A stretch of DNA of 40,889 nt from Verrucomicrobiota bacterium (lineage in GTDB: Bacteria; Verrucomicrobiota; Verrucomicrobiia; Chthoniobacterales; UBA10450). The position numbers and the translations under genes were made by a program. Positions 1 through 7,935 of the stretch are shown one piece after another. Under the pieces are notes generated by a model. It did not search any database. It had not been told where the DNA came from and saw nothing but the letters and a program-made list of their open reading frames with translations. Where the stretch lies: the NCBI GenBank assembly GCA_003218945.1, contig QHPE01000130.1:1-40889 (forward strand). Reading direction: 5' to 3'. Position 1 is the first letter of the stretch; the number at the start of each line of letters is the position of its first letter.

Positions 1-146
1 CCGATCTGCAGCGCTTTGACGCCAAAAACACAAACCACAATTGCAACGAGCAGGCCCATCGCAATGACAACACTGCGCCAGCGGCGCCGCGGTCTTAGAC
101 TCGATTGTACTGGAACATTTGAAATGCTCTTTGCCACGTCATGCAT
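1..146 (-). CDS. RND-type efflux periplasmic adaptor (membrane fusion protein), N-terminal fragment
   Basis: This minus-strand frame starts with ATG at 146 and runs off the left edge after 48 codons. It opens with MHDVAKSIS, then a basic patch (RPRRRW), then one hydrophobic segment of about 22 residues (VVIAMGLLVAIVVCVFGVKAL). This is the usual N-terminus of an HlyD/AcrA-type adaptor, which links an inner-membrane pump to an outer-membrane channel. The start overlaps the stop of the tetR-type gene by 8 bases (ATGCATGA), so the two are translationally coupled. A TetR regulator directly followed by an adaptor is a common efflux-operon layout. Only the membrane anchor is visible, so the adaptor assignment is inference; another single-pass membrane protein cannot be excluded. 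Confidence 0.55.
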   Translation of the reverse strand, partial: MHDVAKSISNVPVQSSLRPRRRWRSVVIAMGLLVAIVVCVFGVKALQI

Positions 147-771
147 AAGCGAGTTCTCCCTGAGGTTTGAATAACAGGCCCCAAAGTCTGCGGGTGACTT
201 CCAGTTGCCGCGTGCGCCGCTCTGCTGCGGTCAATTCGTGCGGCCGTAAGACATCCAGCATCAACATCCCGCGCGCAACGGCAAAAATTAGTTCTGCCAG
301 GTCATCCGGCGTCAGATTATTCCCTGTATTTTGTGCTTCCGGAGCGCGCGCAATTAGATCTCTCACTCCAGCCATTGCGGTTTCCAAAACATCGCGCGTT
401 AAATCGGCCACGTGCTGATTTCGCGAAGCTTCAGCGTAAAGATCCACGACAAACGCGGAGATCAGTCGCGGCTCATTTTCGCAGCAATGTGCGGTGAACA
501 AAATCTCCAATGATTCGAGGAGGCTCGGCGCCCGGCGCGCGCGTTCAAGCATCTGCTGAATTTCTTCCTTATGTCTGGCGGCCATCGCAGAAATGACTGC
601 CTCCTTATTTTCGAAATAGCGATAGATCAATCCGACGCTGATCCCAGCCTCAGCGCTGATATCGTGCATGCTGGTTTGGTGAAAACCGCGTTTGGCGAAG
701 CAGACCAAGGCAGCTTCAAGAATCTGAGAACGCCGATCGGCACTGGAAGCGTCTATGAGCGGTTGCGACAT
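139..771 (-). CDS. TetR/AcrR family transcriptional regulator
   Basis: The protein is about 210 residues, the usual TetR length. The N-terminal helix-turn-helix is clear: RRSQILEAALVCFAKRGF, then TSMHDISAEAGISVGLIYRYF and NKEAVI, the family signature. The C-terminal part is a ligand-binding/dimerisation domain with no recognisable ligand. I chose the ATG at 771 (MSQPLIDASS) rather than the upstream ATG at 798 because the latter lies inside a 20-bp palindrome that looks like the operator of this gene. The gene overlaps the start of the efflux-adaptor gene, so it probably autorepresses the operon and releases it on binding a toxic or fatty compound. The family is certain; the ligand is unknown. 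Confidence 0.9.
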   Translation of the reverse strand: MSQPLIDASSADRRSQILEAALVCFAKRGFHQTSMHDISAEAGISVGLIYRYFENKEAVISAMAARHKEEIQQMLERARRAPSLLESLEILFTAHCCENEPRLISAFVVDLYAEASRNQHVADLTRDVLETAMAGVRDLIARAPEAQNTGNNLTPDDLAELIFAVARGMLMLDVLRPHELTAAERRTRQLEVTRRLWGLLFKPQGELAYA

Positions 772-782
772 AAGGCAGGAAG

Positions 783-802
783 ATGAATGAACGTTCATTC
801 AT
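783..802. promoter_or_regulatory. Palindromic operator for the TetR-type regulator
   Basis: ATGAATGAACGTTCATTCAT is a perfect 20-bp palindrome just upstream of the chosen regulator start. The half-site TGAATGA/TCATTCA resembles known TetR-family operators, such as the Bacillus FadR box (recalled, not searched). Its position fits autoregulation of the regulator-efflux operon. Confidence 0.7.
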
Positions 803-890
803 TGTCAAATTCGGCGCCAGGAGCCATCTCCCTCTTAAGTAAAACTCGACGTGGTGGGTGCTTGGAAACAGTCGTTACGAATCGGTTCAA

Positions 891-940
891 GGGCGCCGCG
901 CTACGCCGAAAGTTTCGGCACTCGGCGTAGCCCGACGCCC
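891..940. repeat. Intergenic long inverted repeat (hairpin)
   Basis: GCTACGCCGA (900-909) pairs with TCGGCGTAGC (922-931), and the outer GGGCG/CGCCC arms extend the stem past a few unpaired bases. It lies between the regulator operon and the small membrane protein gene, downstream of the latter. No T-run follows on either strand, so a palindromic repeat is more likely than a classic terminator. Confidence 0.6.
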
Positions 941-971
941 CGGAATTATTCGAAATGTCTTGCCACGGCGG

Positions 972-1253
972 TCAGGACTTTGTCTTCCACGCTGCTTGCA
1001 CCACGTGTGAAACAACCGGAACGGGTTGCGCTGCCGGGTCGAAGCCAGCAAACGGATCTGGCGTCGGTTGTCCCATGAATTGGAAGATCGCGGCAACCAC
1101 GCTTAAAATGCACGTGGCATAGACCGCTGTTTCCATCGCGCCCCGGCCTTTCTCTTCCGAGCCAGCCAGGATTCCGTATAATGTCTGATTGGTTTTCATA
1201 ATTTTAAGACGCCGCGGGCTTACCTCTTTGTCTGTTGTTTGTTGATTGTTCAT
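972..1253 (-). CDS. Small hypothetical membrane protein (93 aa)
   Basis: The frame starts MNNQQTTDKEV and encodes about 93 residues. A polar N-terminus of about 45 residues is followed by a glycine-rich turn (GSEEKGRGAM) and one hydrophobic segment (TAVYATCILSVVAAIFQF), then a proline-rich tail (GQPTPDPFAGFDPAAQPVPV). It resembles no family I recognise. The clear membrane segment and lack of low-complexity artefacts argue for a real gene, but no good ribosome binding site is seen before either this ATG or the alternative start at 1199 (MKTNQTL). It lies alone between the TetR gene and the secreted repeat protein. Function unknown. Confidence 0.45.
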   Translation of the reverse strand: MNNQQTTDKEVSPRRLKIMKTNQTLYGILAGSEEKGRGAMETAVYATCILSVVAAIFQFMGQPTPDPFAGFDPAAQPVPVVSHVVQAAWKTKS

Positions 1254-1643
1254 GATTGGTTTTGAACGTTGGATGCTGCGGCCTCGTGAATTGGATTCAA
1301 ATAAAAGCAAAATTGCTGCGAAGCGTTGCGCCCGATGCAAGCTATCTGATCGGCGTGTCGGGCGGCGCGATTCCGCCGTAAGTGACCCAATGTCTGTTCG
1401 ATCTGGTTATCACAGATTGCTCGTTCTGTATTCCACAATGTATACTACCGGCCTTCTGCTTAACCACCGGTCGGCCGGGCCACGCCGATGCACCAAGTAG
1501 TCATGTTGTGATCGCGATGCGGCGCCAGATCGGGTGGCCGCTGGCCAATCTCCTCCTTCCATGTCATCGGGAGGGGCCTCGCCCACGGGCCCGCCCTTCC
1601 TGTGTCGTATTCTATTCGCCGTCGTCCGGCGACACGCACTGCC
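1254..1643. other. Gene-poor interval
   Basis: No convincing gene is visible on either strand in these 390 bases. There is a GC-rich stretch near 1565-1605 and a short hairpin around 1616-1630 (CGCCG/CGGCG) downstream of the secreted repeat protein. It has no T-run and is not a convincing terminator. Confidence 0.4.
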
Positions 1644-2954
1644 CTAGTGAACAGACGCCTCCGCCACGCTGACTTGGATGTCGGTTCCGATCGAGAGCCC
1701 GAAGCCGTTCGCCTCGGTCACGATGAGCTCAATCATCCGAATCTCGATGCTGTTCGACGTCTGGATAATTCGGTGGAGCCAGAGCGTTCCCAGCCCGACG
1801 ATGTGAAGCCTCGTGTTCGGTGGCACGTCATCGCCGATGTGCGGGAATCCGGTGACGTGGAGACCGACGAACATCGAGCCGTCATCGCTGAAGGTCAGGG
1901 TTCCGCCGATGTTTGAAGCGTGCGCGTCGGCTTTCACCGTAGTCGCCGTCAGCAAACTCGTGGCGACGTCGACGGCTTGGACCGTTGATGTCATCTCACC
2001 CACTGCCGAGGTGCTGTCTATGGTGCCCTGCGCAGTGTCCACCACTTCGCCTACCGAGAACAGAGGAGGATCCTGAACCTCAGCGATCGAGTTGGTCTTG
2101 AGGGCGCCATTGGTCCCCAAGCACGACATCTTCACGAGAGCGCTCGGACCTGACGTGATCACGCGTGCAAGGGTGGCTTTGGTCCCGTAGGCTTGCCCGT
2201 CCAAGGTCCCTTGGACTCCCGAGGTCAAGCCGCTAGAGGCGTGAGACACTATGATTTGCGTCCCAATGGGGATGTTCAGGACGTTCGCCTCCGTGATGAA
2301 CACATGAATCATGTTCACCGTGAAAGACGCAGACGTCGACCTCACTCTCGTGATTTGCTCGTTAAGCACCACGTGGCCAAACCCCGGCAGGCTGATGTTC
2401 GTGTTCGGCGGAGGATTCACAGTGATTGGTACTCCAGCCACCACGAGGTTGACGAAGGTCGAGCCCTCCGCGCTCGTGTGGAAGCCGCTGTTATCATGCG
2501 TGGTCGTACTGACGGCCTTGACCTCATCTGCGGTGATAACTCCGCCGAGCTGGGCAATCAGCAGACTGGCGTCGTGGACGTCTGCCGTGGCCATGGCCTG
2601 CAGAGTGCCGTCAACCAGCACGGTGCCGTCGGCTGTCGTGTTAATGACGCCGGTGGTAAACAACGGCGTGGCATCTGCGCTCAAGACTGTGTTCTCATCA
2701 TGCACCGGTGGCTGGACGATCCCGCATGCTCCCAGTGAAGAAACTGCGGTCTTGCCTGCAACGACCACGTTCCCGAGGGTCGCTTGCGTTCCGTAGGCAT
2801 CTGCGACGAACTGGAACCCGGAGCTCGTTTCTGGCTGGAGCGATGGCGTCGCTGTGCCGGCGGCGGGGCCGAAGCCGAAGGCCAGTCCAATTCCGAGGAT
2901 CATCGCGAAAAATCCCTTCATCATCCCTATGTCGATGTTGTTTTTTTGTTTCAT
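1644..2954 (-). CDS. Secreted protein with two tandem domains, choice-of-anchor-P-like
   Basis: The 436-residue product begins with a signal peptide (MMKGFFAMILGIGLAFGFG, cleavage probably near residue 35). The rest is two diverged copies of one unit, about residues 53-245 and 257-436. Paired landmarks are AYGTQATL/AYGTKATL, PPNTNISLPGFG/PPNTRLHIVGLG, and TEANVLNIPIGTQIIV/TEANGFGLSIGTDIQV. Beta-rich, Thr/Val-rich composition with few charged residues suggests an extracellular protein. The unit resembles the choice-of-anchor P family known mainly from Actinobacteria; this is recollection, not a search. No C-terminal membrane anchor or sorting motif is seen. An AAAGGA ribosome site lies about 9 nt before the start. 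Function unknown. Confidence 0.7.
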   Translation of the reverse strand: MKQKNNIDIGMMKGFFAMILGIGLAFGFGPAAGTATPSLQPETSSGFQFVADAYGTQATLGNVVVAGKTAVSSLGACGIVQPPVHDENTVLSADATPLFTTGVINTTADGTVLVDGTLQAMATADVHDASLLIAQLGGVITADEVKAVSTTTHDNSGFHTSAEGSTFVNLVVAGVPITVNPPPNTNISLPGFGHVVLNEQITRVRSTSASFTVNMIHVFITEANVLNIPIGTQIIVSHASSGLTSGVQGTLDGQAYGTKATLARVITSGPSALVKMSCLGTNGALKTNSIAEVQDPPLFSVGEVVDTAQGTIDSTSAVGEMTSTVQAVDVATSLLTATTVKADAHASNIGGTLTFSDDGSMFVGLHVTGFPHIGDDVPPNTRLHIVGLGTLWLHRIIQTSNSIEIRMIELIVTEANGFGLSIGTDIQVSVAEASVH

Positions 2955-3078
2955 GTTAATTGTCCTTTCGTTTTCTCTTTGCTGGCTCTCCTTAGGAGAT
3001 AACCACTAATACTTACGGAAACTGGACGACAAGGTTTCATCCCGTGCTAACTATCTCGGAGATCTCATTTCCTCGATA

Positions 3079-4035
3079 ATGAGGCGGCGCTGCATTCAGT
3101 TTAAATCCGACGCGCTGCGGAAGTTTCCGCCGCGCTGCCGCTACCTGATTGCTGTTTCGGGCGGGCGCGACTCGGTCTCGCTGCTTCATTGGTTAGTCCA
3201 GCTTGGTTATCGCAAGTTGATCGTCTGCCATCTTAATCATCAATTGCGTGGCCAGTCTTCGCGGGCAGATGCGCGTTTTGTCGAAAAAGTCGCGGCGGAA
3301 TACCAGGCCGATTTTGAAATCGGTTTGGCAAATGTTCAGGCTCTGGCGAAAAAACAAAGGATATCGATCGAAACTGCGGCGCGTGAAGCGCGCTACGCAT
3401 TCTTTGCTGAAACCGCCCGACGGCGAAACTGCAGAACGATCTTCGTCGCGCATCACGCCGACGATTTGGTCGAAACTTTTCTAATTAATCTGTTTCGCGG
3501 GGCCGGGAGCGCCGGCCTGAGTGCGATGCAGGAGACTTCTATTCGGCGAATCGACAGGCTCGAGTTAACAATCGTGCGGCCGTTTCTTCGCTTTTGGCGC
3601 AAAGACATCGATGAGTATGTCGGCGAGCACGGACTGAAATTTCGCGAGGATGCTACGAACAAAAATCTCAGACCCCTTCGCAACCGCATCCGACATCGGA
3701 TCATTCCGTATCTTGAGAAAACCGTTGGCCGCAACATCCGCCGGAACATTTGGCGAACAGCGATTATTGCTGCGGAGGAAGAGAAATGGATGGGAGGCGA
3801 GCTACTCGATTTGACCCGTGCAGAACTTTCCGTGCCAGCCATCCGTGCGCTGCCGATCGCGTTTCAGCGTCGTGCGATTTTGAAATGGCTGCGCGCGCAA
3901 AACGTTTCGAACGTTGGATTCGATGTGATCGAGCGCGTTCGGTCGCTCGCCGATGGTGACACTCGAATCGCAAAAGTGAATCTTCCGGAAAATCGACACG
4001 CACGGCGTCGCGCGGGAAGGATTTTTGTGGAGTGA
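3079..4035 (+). CDS. tilS: tRNA(Ile)-lysidine synthase
   Basis: TilS attaches lysine to C34 of the CAU-anticodon tRNA-Ile using ATP, so that it reads AUA codons. The PP-loop SGGRDS (residues 27-32) binds ATP, and the family block HHADDLVETFLINLFRGAG follows. At 318 residues it lacks most of the C-terminal domain present in E. coli TilS (about 430 aa) and is close to the short Aquifex-type form. The start is the ATG in GATAATGAGG; no strong ribosome site is seen. It is followed by a hairpin-doublet repeat and then gltX on the same strand, so both genes serve tRNA function. Confidence 0.93.
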   Translation: MRRRCIQFKSDALRKFPPRCRYLIAVSGGRDSVSLLHWLVQLGYRKLIVCHLNHQLRGQSSRADARFVEKVAAEYQADFEIGLANVQALAKKQRISIETAAREARYAFFAETARRRNCRTIFVAHHADDLVETFLINLFRGAGSAGLSAMQETSIRRIDRLELTIVRPFLRFWRKDIDEYVGEHGLKFREDATNKNLRPLRNRIRHRIIPYLEKTVGRNIRRNIWRTAIIAAEEEKWMGGELLDLTRAELSVPAIRALPIAFQRRAILKWLRAQNVSNVGFDVIERVRSLADGDTRIAKVNLPENRHARRRAGRIFVE

Positions 4036-4039
4036 TTTG

Positions 4040-4119
4040 CTGTAGCGGCGCTCTGTGAGCGCCGAATTGGTACGATGCAATTCTCTCGCTTAGTCGGCGG
4101 TCATAGACCGCCGCTACAG
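4040..4119. repeat. REP-like hairpin-doublet element (type A)
   Basis: The ends are exact 11-bp inverted repeats, CTGTAGCGGCG and CGCCGCTACAG. Inside are two 8-bp hairpins with 3-nt loops: CGGCGCTC-TGT-GAGCGCCG (4046-4064) and CGGCGGTC-ATA-GACCGCCG (4095-4113). The first 29 bases are nearly identical to those of the element at 25297, so this is a dispersed family. Confidence 0.85.
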
Positions 4120-4141
4120 TTCGTGCCTAAATTACGGCGCA

Positions 4142-5467
4142 ATGCCTTCTGAGGTTCGCGTTCGTTTTGCCCCGTCCCCTACGGGTTATCTACACATCGG
4201 GGGCGCGCGCACTGCACTTTTTAACTGGCTGTTTGCGCGGCATCACGGAGGCAAATTCGTGCTGCGCATTGAAGACACCGATATGAAGCGCAACACCGAG
4301 GAAGCAATGGCCGCTATATACGAAGGATTGGAATGGCTTGGCCTGAATTGGGACGAAGGGCCGCATGTCGGCGGCGAGTTTGGACCGTATTTGCAAAGCG
4401 AACGCACAGAACTCTACGAGCGTTATTTAAAAAAGCTTCAGGACGCCGGCCACATCTTTGAAGACCAGGGCGCACTGCGATTTCGATCGCCTCGTGAGCA
4501 CGTTATCCTGGAGGATGCCGTGTGCGGGAGAATCGATTTCGATCTGAGCAATCCTGCGACGCACCCCGACATGACGATCCGGCGCCCTGACGGCTCATGG
4601 ATCTTCCATTTCGTGAATGTGATTGACGATTTGGAGATGAAAATCTCCCATGTGATCCGCGGCGAAGATCATCTCTCGAACACGCCAAAGCACATGGAGA
4701 TCATTCGCGCGTTGGGCGCGACGCCGCCGCAGTACGCGCACATTCCGCTTATTCTCAATCGCGATGGCACAAAAATGAGCAAACGCGACGCGGGTGCGCG
4801 CGTGGAGTACTATATCCGACGCGGGTACCTTCCCGCAGCGCTGCGCAACTATCTTTGCCTGCTCGGTTGGTCGCCGAAGGACAATCGTGAGAAGTTGGAC
4901 ATTAACGAGATCATCCGCATTTTCGATTTGAAAAACATCGGCCGCAGCTCGGCCACGTTCGATCCCGACAAACTGCATTGGTTAAATGGCGAATACGCGC
5001 GCGAACTCAGCGATGAGGAGTTTAATGGACTAGCCGTCTCAGCCCTGAAATTGAGCGGCGTGAAGGTGGATGATTATCAGGAGCAATACGTGCGCGCCGC
5101 GCTGCAAACGTGCAAAGGGAAAATCAACACGTTCGACGAGTTGCCAGCGTATTGCGGGTTCTACTTCACAGATGATTTTGGTTACAATCCGGAAGGCGCA
5201 GCCAAACATTTCATTCCTGAAAATAAGCCGAGGCTTGAGGCTGTTCGCGATGCCTTGAGTTCATTTGAAAAATTCGATGCTGCAGAAATCGAAGCGGCAC
5301 TAAAAACTACCGCGGCAAAGCTCGGCGTAAAACTCGGTGCGATTGTTCACCCCACACGCCTCGCTGTAACTGGCAGTAATGTAGGACCGAGCCTGTATCA
5401 CTTACTACAAGTCCTCGGAAAAGAAAAAGTGCGCGAGCGCATCGACCGAGCACTGGGGATGTTCTGA
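4142..5467 (+). CDS. gltX: Glutamyl-tRNA synthetase
   Basis: A class I aminoacyl-tRNA synthetase that charges tRNA-Glu (possibly tRNA-Gln in a non-discriminating form). The HIGH-type motif is seen in PSPTGYLHIGGARTALFNW (HIGG, residues 18-21). The KMSKR loop is at about residues 211-215 (GTKMSKRDAG). Rossmann-fold signatures such as LRIEDTD and VIRGEDHLSN are intact. The C-terminal part is the helical anticodon-binding region of the bacterial enzyme. At 441 residues it is slightly shorter than the E. coli enzyme (471). The start ATG directly precedes the conserved VRVRFAPSPTG. No lesions are seen. Confidence 0.96.
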   Translation: MPSEVRVRFAPSPTGYLHIGGARTALFNWLFARHHGGKFVLRIEDTDMKRNTEEAMAAIYEGLEWLGLNWDEGPHVGGEFGPYLQSERTELYERYLKKLQDAGHIFEDQGALRFRSPREHVILEDAVCGRIDFDLSNPATHPDMTIRRPDGSWIFHFVNVIDDLEMKISHVIRGEDHLSNTPKHMEIIRALGATPPQYAHIPLILNRDGTKMSKRDAGARVEYYIRRGYLPAALRNYLCLLGWSPKDNREKLDINEIIRIFDLKNIGRSSATFDPDKLHWLNGEYARELSDEEFNGLAVSALKLSGVKVDDYQEQYVRAALQTCKGKINTFDELPAYCGFYFTDDFGYNPEGAAKHFIPENKPRLEAVRDALSSFEKFDAAEIEAALKTTAAKLGVKLGAIVHPTRLAVTGSNVGPSLYHLLQVLGKEKVRERIDRALGMF

Positions 5468-5475
5468 GGGGGAGC

Positions 5476-5515
5476 GCGAGCATTCTGCTCGCTCTGGCTG
5501 GCATGTTGCCGGCCA
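5476..5515. repeat. REP-like hairpin-doublet element
   Basis: Two adjacent hairpins with 3-nt loops: GCGAGCA-TTC-TGCTCGC (5476-5492) and TGGCTGGCA-TGT-TGCCGGCCA (5495-5515, one G-T pair). It lies between convergent gltX and tgt. It could act as a weak bidirectional terminator, but it has the same architecture as other doublets in the window. Confidence 0.75.
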
Positions 5516-5569
5516 GCAATCTCGCACTAAAGATACGCATGCAAACACATACGTACGCCGTCCCTGCCT

Positions 5570-6799
5570 CTATACGATCGGGATCGCATCTCGCGGTTTG
5601 TATTCTGCTACGAATGCTTTGAGAAAGTGATCGAACATCCCGTCTTCAATCTCAGACCGCGCTCGCCTCATCAGATTCAAATAAAAGTGCAAGTTGTGCA
5701 GGGTGATAAGGCGAAGGCCCAGAATTTCCTCCGCCTTGACAAGATGGCGAATGTAGCCGCGCGAAAATCCGCGGCATGCCTCGCAGGCGCAATTTTCTTC
5801 TATTGGTCTTTTGTCCAGTGCGAACTCCGCGTTCTTTAAATTCAGTGTGCCGATGGCGGTAAACGCCGTTCCATTTCGGGCCAGGCGGGTTGGCAGCACG
5901 CAATCGAACATGTCCATGCCGTGCGCGATCATCTTCAATAATTGCGGCGGCGTACCGAGTCCCATGGCGTAACGCGGTTTGTTCGCTGGCAAAAATGGCT
6001 CAGCCGATTCAACTGCCCGCATCATTTCCTCCTCGGGTTCGCCCACGCTCACGCCGCCGATTGCGTATCCATCGAAATCAAGCTCCACAATCGCCTGCGC
6101 CGATTCGCTCCGCAGATCTGGAAACGTCGCGCCCTGAACGATGCCAAAGAGAAGCTGGTGGGCCGCATCGTCATTCCGAGCCCCGAAAGCTTTCGGGGTC
6201 GAAGGATCCCTTTGCGAATGCGTTGAGGCAATTCCACGGGATCCTTCGACTTCGCCCAGGATGACAGAGTGTGCAGCCTTGCATCTCTTCGCCCAACGCG
6301 TGGTCATTTCCACGCTTTTCGCCGCGTAATCGTATTCGCACGGATAGGGAACGCACTCGTCGAGCACCATCGCGATGTCGCTGCCGAGCGCGGCTTGAAT
6401 TTCCATTGCGATCTCCGGCGAAATGAACGCTCGCGCGCCGTCGATGTGGTTTTGAAATTCAACACCTTCCTCAGTTATTTTGCGCAATTTCGCGAGCGAG
6501 AAGATCTGGTAACCGCCGCTGTCGGTAAGAATCGGTCCGTCCCAACTCATGAAATTGTGCAGACCGCCAAAATGCTTGATGACCTCGAGCCCGGGCCTGA
6601 CGAACAAGTGATAAGTGTTACCGAGAATGATCTGTGCCTTTAACTCGCGCAGCTCACGCGGACTGACGCCCTTAATGGACCCTTGCGTGCCTACGGGCAT
6701 GAACGCCGGCGTATCAATCACGCCATGCGCAGTTGTCAGCCGACCGTGTCGGGCTTTTGAGTGTTGAGCGGCGGCGACAACTGCAAACTCATTCTGCAT
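5570..6799 (-). CDS. tgt: tRNA-guanine transglycosylase, with an in-frame repeat-derived insert
   Basis: Tgt exchanges G34 for preQ1 in GUN-anticodon tRNAs during queuosine synthesis. DSGGYQIFS carries one active-site Asp and MFDCVLPTR the nucleophilic Asp; the zinc site is CACEAC plus a downstream LITLHN histidine. Without the insert the length is about 377, the family norm. About 32 extra residues (roughly 179-210, from the VILGEVEGSRG stretch to GARNDDAA) sit between WAKRCKAA and QLLFGIVQG. They are encoded by a 96-bp palindromic element, so the frame is kept. I chose the ATG at 6799 (MQNEFAVV). An upstream in-frame ATG at 6838 lies in sequence resembling one end of the same repeat family. 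Confidence 0.94.
   Translation of the reverse strand: MQNEFAVVAAAQHSKARHGRLTTAHGVIDTPAFMPVGTQGSIKGVSPRELRELKAQIILGNTYHLFVRPGLEVIKHFGGLHNFMSWDGPILTDSGGYQIFSLAKLRKITEEGVEFQNHIDGARAFISPEIAMEIQAALGSDIAMVLDECVPYPCEYDYAAKSVEMTTRWAKRCKAAHSVILGEVEGSRGIASTHSQRDPSTPKAFGARNDDAAHQLLFGIVQGATFPDLRSESAQAIVELDFDGYAIGGVSVGEPEEEMMRAVESAEPFLPANKPRYAMGLGTPPQLLKMIAHGMDMFDCVLPTRLARNGTAFTAIGTLNLKNAEFALDKRPIEENCACEACRGFSRGYIRHLVKAEEILGLRLITLHNLHFYLNLMRRARSEIEDGMFDHFLKAFVAEYKPRDAIPIV
6170..6265. repeat. Palindromic GTCAT-type element inserted in frame inside tgt
   Basis: The outer arms are GTCATTCCGAG and CCAGGATGAC. An inner exact 13-bp inverted pair, GTCGAAGGATCCC (6198-6210) and GGGATCCTTCGAC (6238-6250), is present. 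The left arm also holds an 18-bp perfect palindrome, CCCCGAAAGCTTTCGGGG (6181-6198). The length of 96 bases is divisible by three. A related element lies between rplW and rplB. Confidence 0.85.
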
Positions 6800-6858
6800 G
6801 TGCAGGTGGAGATTCCTCGACTTCCCTCCGAATGACAATTCAAGGACAAAAATATTTT

Positions 6859-6886
6859 TTGCAGATCGCGATCTTCCCTCTATATT
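6859..6886 (+). promoter_or_regulatory. Candidate promoter for the ribosomal protein run
   Basis: TTGCAG (6859-6864) and TATATT (6881-6886) are separated by 16 nt, in the only sizeable gap before the long plus-strand ribosomal cluster. The -35 match is poor (TTG only), so this is a candidate and nothing more. Confidence 0.3.
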
Positions 6887-6996
6887 CGGCGCTTACCGCA
6901 TTCGGCGCGTGAGAGAGTTTGTTGCGCGGCCTGAAGCGGGTTTTTTGTCGCCCGGAGTAAACACCAATGGCGGCGCGCTATTTTAGCTTCTGGAAG

Positions 6997-7425
6997 ATGC
7001 CCACGATTAATCAGCTAATTAGGAAAGGACGCCGGAAGGTGTCGGTGAAATCGAAGTCACCGGCGCTCGCGGGTTGCCCGCAGCGGCGCGGAGTGTGCGT
7101 GCAAGTGATGACGCGCACGCCGAAGAAGCCGAATTCTGCGCTCCGTAAGGTGGCGAAAGTGCGGTTGACGAATGGGCAGGAAGTGATTGCATACATTCCG
7201 GGCGAGGGGCACAATCTACAGGAACACTCAATCGTGCTCGTGCGCGGGGGACGCGTGAAAGATTTACCCGGCGTGCGTTATCACATTGTGCGCGGAACGC
7301 TCGACTCGTTGGGTGTGGATGGGCGGAGGCGCGGTCGTTCCAAGTACGGAGCGAAGCGACCAAAGGGCAGTGCGGGGGCTGGTGGAGGCGGCGCAGCGAA
7401 AGCAGCGCCGGCAGCGGCCAAATAA
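6997..7425 (+). CDS. rpsL: Small ribosomal subunit protein uS12
   Basis: S12 sits at the decoding centre. [12 protein letters not shown] is the canonical start, followed by the invariant [17 protein letters not shown] and [10 protein letters not shown] loops; the Lys residues whose substitution gives streptomycin resistance appear wild type. The C-terminus is extended by an Ala/Gly-rich tail after the usual GAKRPK end. An in-frame ATG at 6967 would add ten residues and has a better-spaced GGAG ribosome site, so the true start is not certain. First gene of the str-type group; rpsG follows 31 nt downstream. Confidence 0.95.
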   Translation: MPTINQLIRKGRRKVSVKSKSPALAGCPQRRGVCVQVMTRTPKKPNSALRKVAKVRLTNGQEVIAYIPGEGHNLQEHSIVLVRGGRVKDLPGVRYHIVRGTLDSLGVDGRRRGRSKYGAKRPKGSAGAGGGGAAKAAPAAAK

Positions 7426-7456
7426 AACAATCAAAGTTTGAAACAGACGATCAACA

Positions 7457-7930
7457 ATGTCGCGGCGGCGGAGAGTTTACAAGAAAGAGGAGCACGTCGA
7501 TTCCCGATATGGGAGTCCGGCGGTAGCCCGTCTGATTACGACCGTGATGAAGCGGGGCAAGAAATCGCTTGCCGAGCGGGTAGTCTACACCGCGATCGAT
7601 AAGTCGCGTGAAGGCTCTGATTCAGTCGATCCGCTGGAGATTGTAAACAAAGCAGTCGAAAACGTTCGTCCGCGGCTGGAGGTGCGTTCCCGCAGGGTTG
7701 GCGGCGCGACGTACCAAGTGCCGATGGAAGTGACGCCCGCGCGGCAAATCTCACTAGCCATGCGCTGGATCGTGAAATTTGCCGGCGGTCGCAAGGGTAT
7801 GCCATTGGCTGACGCGCTGGCGCAGGAACTCAAAGACGCAGCCTCCGGTCAGGGCAACGCCATCAAAAAACGCGATGACACACATAAAATGGCGCAGGCG
7901 AACCGCGCGTTTGCGCATTTCAGGTGGTGA
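7457..7930 (+). CDS. rpsG: Small ribosomal subunit protein uS7
   Basis: S7 nucleates assembly of the 30S head by binding the 3' major domain of 16S r[23 protein letters not shown], then [40 protein letters not shown]-type segment, and the end NRAFAHFRW are all typical. Length 157 is normal for the family (E. coli 156-179). The stop lies 5 nt before the preferred fusA start, so the two are coupled. Confidence 0.96.
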   Translation: MSRRRRVYKKEEHVDSRYGSPAVARLITTVMKRGKKSLAERVVYTAIDKSREGSDSVDPLEIVNKAVENVRPRLEVRSRRVGGATYQVPMEVTPARQISLAMRWIVKFAGGRKGMPLADALAQELKDAASGQGNAIKKRDDTHKMAQANRAFAHFRW

Positions 7931-7935
7931 CGATT

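Noticed and set aside
1600-1643. Intrinsic terminator after the secreted repeat protein
   Set aside because: The only hairpin has a 5-bp stem and is not followed by a T-run on the relevant strand.
2193-2738. 181-codon plus-strand frame
   Set aside because: Opposite the secreted repeat protein, whose internal duplication and signal peptide show the true coding strand.
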